DNA of 64,000 nucleotides from Aptenodytes patagonicus. Lineage: Eukaryota > Chordata > Aves > Sphenisciformes > Spheniscidae. The notes beneath the pieces were generated by a model. The model saw only the letters and a program-made list of their open reading frames with translations. It did not search any database and was not told the origin of the DNA. Each line of letters starts with the position of its first letter. Within the stretch, counting starts at the first letter, position 1. The stretch is taken from the NCBI RefSeq assembly GCF_965638725.1, contig NC_134970.1, positions 7,732,001 through 7,796,000 of the forward strand, written 5' to 3'. Shown here piece after piece: positions 56,201-64,000 of this stretch. The translations under genes were made by a program, and so were the position numbers.

Positions 56201-59087
56201 GACCATTGCTCCAGAACTGCACCAGGAGAAAGGACAAGGGAGCACCTGAGAGTCTGCAGCAAGGAAGGTTCCTTGCACCCTCGCCCAAGCCTGCTTTAAG
56301 GGCAGTCCCAGGCTCGGCAGGGCTCAGCCTAGGACCAGAGCTGGATCCGAGGACAAGCCGTGCTCTTGAGGTATCTGGATTCAATCACCCCACTGTTTCT
56401 CTCCTTCTCCCCGTCGCACCTTTTCCTCCTCAATGCCCTGTTCCCCTCCAGCATTTTCCACTGCAGCCGCTGCCCTTCCCTTCCCACATACTCGCCCTTT
56501 CAGTGCAGGGGCTTTAAACCCCAGAGGAAAGCAGGGGAACAGAAGCCATGGGAAGGGACCCTGGAGTTCCTCCACGCAGCACTGCCACGTCCTGCACACA
56601 GGAACCTCCCAGGCTTCCCCCGCTCCTTCTGCACACTCACAGCACTTTGGGATCACCAAGGCCTGACCTCGCTGCGGGCTGACACCCACCACGTTCCCTC
56701 TGAGATCACACGGAGGCATCAAAGGCCACCCCAGCCCCTGCCCCTGGGCCCTGGCCAGGGAGCTGACACTCACCACTGCAGATGGCGCGCAGGATCCGGC
56801 CACTCCCCACCCGGCTCAGCATGGTGCGCAGGGCGAGCAGTGTCATTCCCACAAAGGGGATGCACCACAGAGCTGCAGAGAAGACAGGGACAGAGGGACC
56901 GAGAGGGTCAGTGAGAGACACGGGAGGCTGGGGTCGATTGCTGGCAAGGCTGGGGCTGCTGGGCTACGCGGGACAAGCCAGAGGGTGTGTGGAGGGCTGC
57001 CTTCCCCAAGGAGGACACAGGAAAGCCCTTTGGGGAAATGGGGAGGACAGCGGGGGGCAAGAGACCCCACGGGTTTGCCTCCAATGTGCTCCTACCCTCC
57101 AGGAACCGGGACTGGGCTGGTAAGGCAGAGCTGCCAGCCGGCCCTGGCACGGAGCAAGGAGGCACGGCAACTTCATAGCCCCCAGTTCAACACAAAACAT
57201 TTAGGAAGGGGGAGGATCCCTTCTCCCCGTTATCACAGACCCCTCCCCAAACCAGGATGCCGAGAGTGCCATACCGTAGCTGCAGGCCATTTTGCCCAAG
57301 GTGAGGAGCACAGTCTCATCAGGGACCTTCCCCATGACCTTCAGGTGGCTCTGGAGCTCGGACATGACAAAGTGGAAGTGGGAGCGGGCCAGAGCCACCA
57401 GGACATCGCTAGCGGCCGTCTTCACATCATCTGTCACACCCTGAAAAAGCGCCACAGGTTAAACACTCCCAAGAAAAAGGCTGAGGCACTCGGACAGGCT
57501 GAATGACCCTGTCTCCCCTGCAAGACGCCTCAGGGCAGCTGTGCTCGGGCCGGGTGTCTGCCGCCTCAGCGCAGCCCTGTGCTACTGCCTCCTCTCCCTC
57601 TCTGCGGAGATGCCAGGAGACCCCCCTGGGGCCTCTCCGTGGAACTCGTGGGTTCCCATGGCGCTCCCTCAAGGCAGGAGAAATAACCTTGAGCTTGAAC
57701 TCAGCTCTCGCTCATTTAGAAACAACCCCGAGTCCACCTCTCTGCACAGCTTTCTGTGTCCCCTCTTCAAATTCTCTGTAATGCCCCCATTAGTCCCCAG
57801 AGCTTCTCCCTTAGGACCACCGCTGGGTCTGAATGACCGAGGAACATCTCTGCGCTGCTCTGTATTTCCCCAAAAAACAGGGGCATAGGCAGGCCGCTTT
57901 GGTGCCTTGAAAGAGAACAAGCTCACCTGGGCTGCTCGCATGTCACTGGACACCTCTGCTATCAGGCGGTTCACGACACCGCTCGTCAAACAGCCGTCGT
58001 CTCCCTGCAAGACGCTCTCCAGCTCTCGGTATGTCTCCACTCGGTCACCCTGGGGACAGACCACAAAGGGGAGTGACGAGACTTGCTTTGCCCTCGTTCC
58101 CAGGGAGACCGGCTGCCCCCCAGATCATCTGTGTGCCTTGGGCATGAGGCACGAGCTGCAGGCATCGGTCAGGACAGCCACGGGGAACGGCAAGATCTTC
58201 CGTGGCACCTCTGACACTAGCAGAGAGCCAGACAGGGAGATCGGCTCCACCAGGGTAAAAGGCCTTGCAGGAGCCTAGAAAATCATTCCTGAGGATGGGG
58301 GATGGCGGAGGTCAGAGGGAGAGTGCCAGGCGAGGAAGGGGAAAGGGAGCCCTCACCCCCCCACCGCCTCACCTCATGGTCTTGCAGCTGCTTTAGCAGA
58401 GAAGTCCCGACAGCCGCAAAGGTAGTGACAGCTGCAGGGACAGCCGTCCCCTTTGCCCTGCCTTCATCCTCAGGATGCGCAGGTCTGGACTGGGAACGCA
58501 CGCATCGGCAGAGAGCTGGAAGAAAAGGAAGAAACGCTTTTGCTGGCTGCAGGGCTTCGAACCAGGGAGGGGTGAGGATCTTCCCAGCCTCCCCCAGCAC
58601 GAACAGCCCGTGCTGGGCTGTACTGGCAAGAGGGCAGTCAGTGGGATGAGGGGAGGGACTCTGCCCGACGCTGTGGCACTGGGAAGACCACACCGGGGGG
58701 ACTGGGCCCATTCCGGGCTCCCCAGTGCCAGAACAGCAGCGACGCACCGGAGTGAGTCCAGCGCGGGGGCCCCGAGCTGGGCAGGGGATGGAATGGGGCC
58801 CTGCAAGGAGAGGCCGGGAGGGCTGGGGCTGAGCAGCCAACAAGAGCCATCCGGGCCAGGTTGTCTCTGAGCAGTCTCCAGCTGCCCCACGGAGGGCAGG
58901 GAGAGGATGGAGCCAGAGCCCTCTCAGAGGTGCCTGGCAGCAGGATAAGAGGTGACGGGGACGCAGTCCCCAGCACCCAGCTGGGACAGGGACACAGCCC
59001 CCAGCTGGGACGGGCACTGCCTCCGGCAGGCATCAGCCCCCAACCTCCCACCAGCCCCTCACCTCTGAGCGCTCTCATCTTCCTCAT
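39921..59087 (-). CDS. Maestro heat-like repeat-containing protein (MROH family), 35 coding exons
   Basis: MROH proteins are large, all-helical HEAT-repeat proteins of largely unknown role, expanded in birds. Exons on the minus strand with GT-AG ends: 59063-59087, 58373-58515, 57927-58049, 57275-57440, 56774-56872, 56065-56216, 55530-55673, 54872-54964, 54445-54514, 54216-54329, 53658-53731, 53068-53187, 51970-52077, 51612-51771, 51183-51223, 50751-50892, 50019-50071, 49489-49596, 49115-49234, 48804-48926, 47813-47974, 47470-47592, 47089-47156, 46607-46742, 46406-46501, 45833-45937, 45484-45607, 44406-44515, 43765-43917, 42105-42250, 41709-41856, 41220-41413, 40462-40599, 40188-40299. They total 3993 bases, 1331 codons in one frame without a stop. 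The last exon starts at 40018 (stop 39980) or 40001 (stop 39921). Exon 51612-51771 encodes an acidic Glu run. Family assignment rests on the MROH N-terminal pattern (R-S-H-F-H-F-V-M-S-E-L, then Y-P-V-F-R-Y). The member is undetermined. Confidence 0.88.
44147..44229. repeat. Compound microsatellite (TC)n(AC)n
   Basis: About 22 TC units are followed directly by about 19 AC units. It lies in the intron between MROH exons 43765-43917 and 44406-44515. Likely polymorphic in length. Confidence 0.97.
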
Positions 59088-59940
59088 GGCAGCAGGATCC
59101 CCCGGATAGACACACTGCTCCCTCCGGGTGCTCCTCCCGCAAACGCCATGAGAAACTGGGGCAGCACCAGCCCCAGGGGGAAAATATAGAGCCCAGCCAC
59201 TGTGACCCCCCTGCGGGGCACGGCGCCTCACAGAGGGCTGCTGTGACATGGGGACACATGCTGGGGACACACCCTGGGGCGCAGACCGGACACGGCAGCA
59301 CCCTGGGGACACCCACAGCCCAGAAATGCAGGATTTCCCCATTCTCCATCACTTGAACTCGCTCATGGTCCTCAAACAGTTGTAGCAATGACAGCCCTTC
59401 CCAGCCCCATCCCTCATCCATGTCCCACTCCAGGGACCCGAGGGCAATGTGGTGTCAAGAGGACTGACCTGGCCTTTTCCCTCTGCATTGTCTCTCCCTG
59501 GTTTTCTCCAAAGAGGAGGCTCCTGCTTGTGTCTCTGTGTGCCCTCCCCTACGTCTCCTCCAAGAACATTGGCTCCCATTCTCCAGCCAGGACCGAACTG
59601 GGCAGAAACTGGAGACCTCCAACCCATCAGACCCAACTGCGTCACGACAAGAGGTGACGCAGGAAGGAGAGAGACGCAGGCCGGAGCTGCAGGAAAACCC
59701 AGCCAGCTCTCTTGACTGCACAGGTGGGACATGCTACATACACTGGCCACCAGAGCAATTTATGTCACCACTTACAGCTGCACGGCGTCACTCAGCCACC
59801 TGGAAAGCCCCGCCAGCACCCGGGGCCTGACAGGATCAGGCCACAAGCCTCTAGTAAACACGCATGGCAAAGTTACTCCCCGTTTTCCTCTTTTCAGCCA
59901 AGAACATCAGCATTGATGAGGGGGGTGTCCAGAGCAGCCT
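59088..59940. other. Upstream region of the MROH gene, possible extra exon
   Basis: A minus-strand open segment at about 59335-59455, rich in acidic and aromatic residues, ends near a GT at about 59320. It could be an upstream non-initiating exon or the last exon of a neighbouring gene. Nothing else here can be assigned. Confidence 0.3.
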
Positions 59941-60330
59941 AGCCAGGCCCTCGGGGCACAGCTGCTCCTGGCCCACCCCGGCCTGCGGGCCTGGCTCCGG
60001 CCTTCTCAGAAGAAGGCCCCGGCCTTCGCCCTGAAGCCTCACAGCAGGAACCGGCGGCGGGTGCCAAGCCCAGCCCTGCTGCAGCCCGGCCCGGTCCGGC
60101 GCCCTCCTGCTCTCTCCCTCAGTGCCAGCACGGGGCCTAGCCACTGGCTGCCGGGGCCTGGGGCTGCGGCCGGCAGCCCCTGCCGAGGTGTCGGAGCCCC
60201 CAGGTGCAAGAGCGGGCCCCGGCCCTCGGCCTGCAGAGAAGTGGCCTGTGGAGAGGGTCCGGGTCGGGCCTGCTGGGGCCGGCGCCCTCCCCTGCCCCAG
60301 CCCTGCTTTCAGGGGCACAGCGTGATGTCG
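59941..60330. promoter_or_regulatory. CpG-rich, promoter-like segment upstream of the MROH gene
   Basis: This segment is dense in GGCC, CCGG and CG, about 0.9-1.2 kb upstream of the MROH start on the minus strand. A position at the 5' end of the gene fits a promoter, but no TATA box or first exon was found. Confidence 0.4.

Positions 60331-64000
<3,670 letters not shown>

Overview
The window is bird nuclear DNA. A truncated CR1 LINE with the typical avian 3' end lies at 32380-33640. Two genes are split by GT-AG introns. Three LTR retroelements of different lineages are present. No CRISPR array, operon or other prokaryotic feature was seen. Positions 1-22400 are AT-richer, gene-poor and packed with retroelements. 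Positions 22400-60300 are GC-rich and hold the two host genes, both on the minus strand.

Layout: 1-3647 shows no gene. 3654-13236 is a young beta-like endogenous retrovirus arranged LTR-internal-LTR-internal-LTR, flanked by a 6-base target duplication. Both internal units (4379 and 4378 bp) lack pol. They carry a damaged gag that runs into an A-rich tract, followed by an intact 466-codon env. 14666-22085 is an older, frame-broken retrovirus with a tRNA-Ser-type primer site and gag, pro, pol and env remnants. 22087-22278 is a repeat copied again at 31774-31983.

23173-29246 (minus) is a SUN-domain gene, an inner-nuclear-membrane LINC-complex protein of the SPAG4/SUN3 type. 31984-33710 is a CCT-rich tract interrupted by the CR1. 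34969-38465 (minus) is a gamma-like retroelement with gag, protease and the end of RNase H, bounded by two unrelated LTRs. 39921-59087 (minus) is a maestro heat-like repeat (MROH) gene. I traced 34 GT-AG coding exons that keep one frame for 1331 codons, plus a last exon whose start is uncertain. 59100-64000 is a GC-rich, promoter-like stretch followed by mostly unassigned sequence with two weak exon candidates.

The most unusual element is the tandem provirus at 3654-13236. Its 826-bp LTR contains a second env tail, a second polypurine tract and what looks like a complete older 418-bp LTR. Three near-identical LTRs drive two pol-less units whose only long intact gene is env. All statements rest on reading the sequence; family names come from motif recognition and no database search was run.
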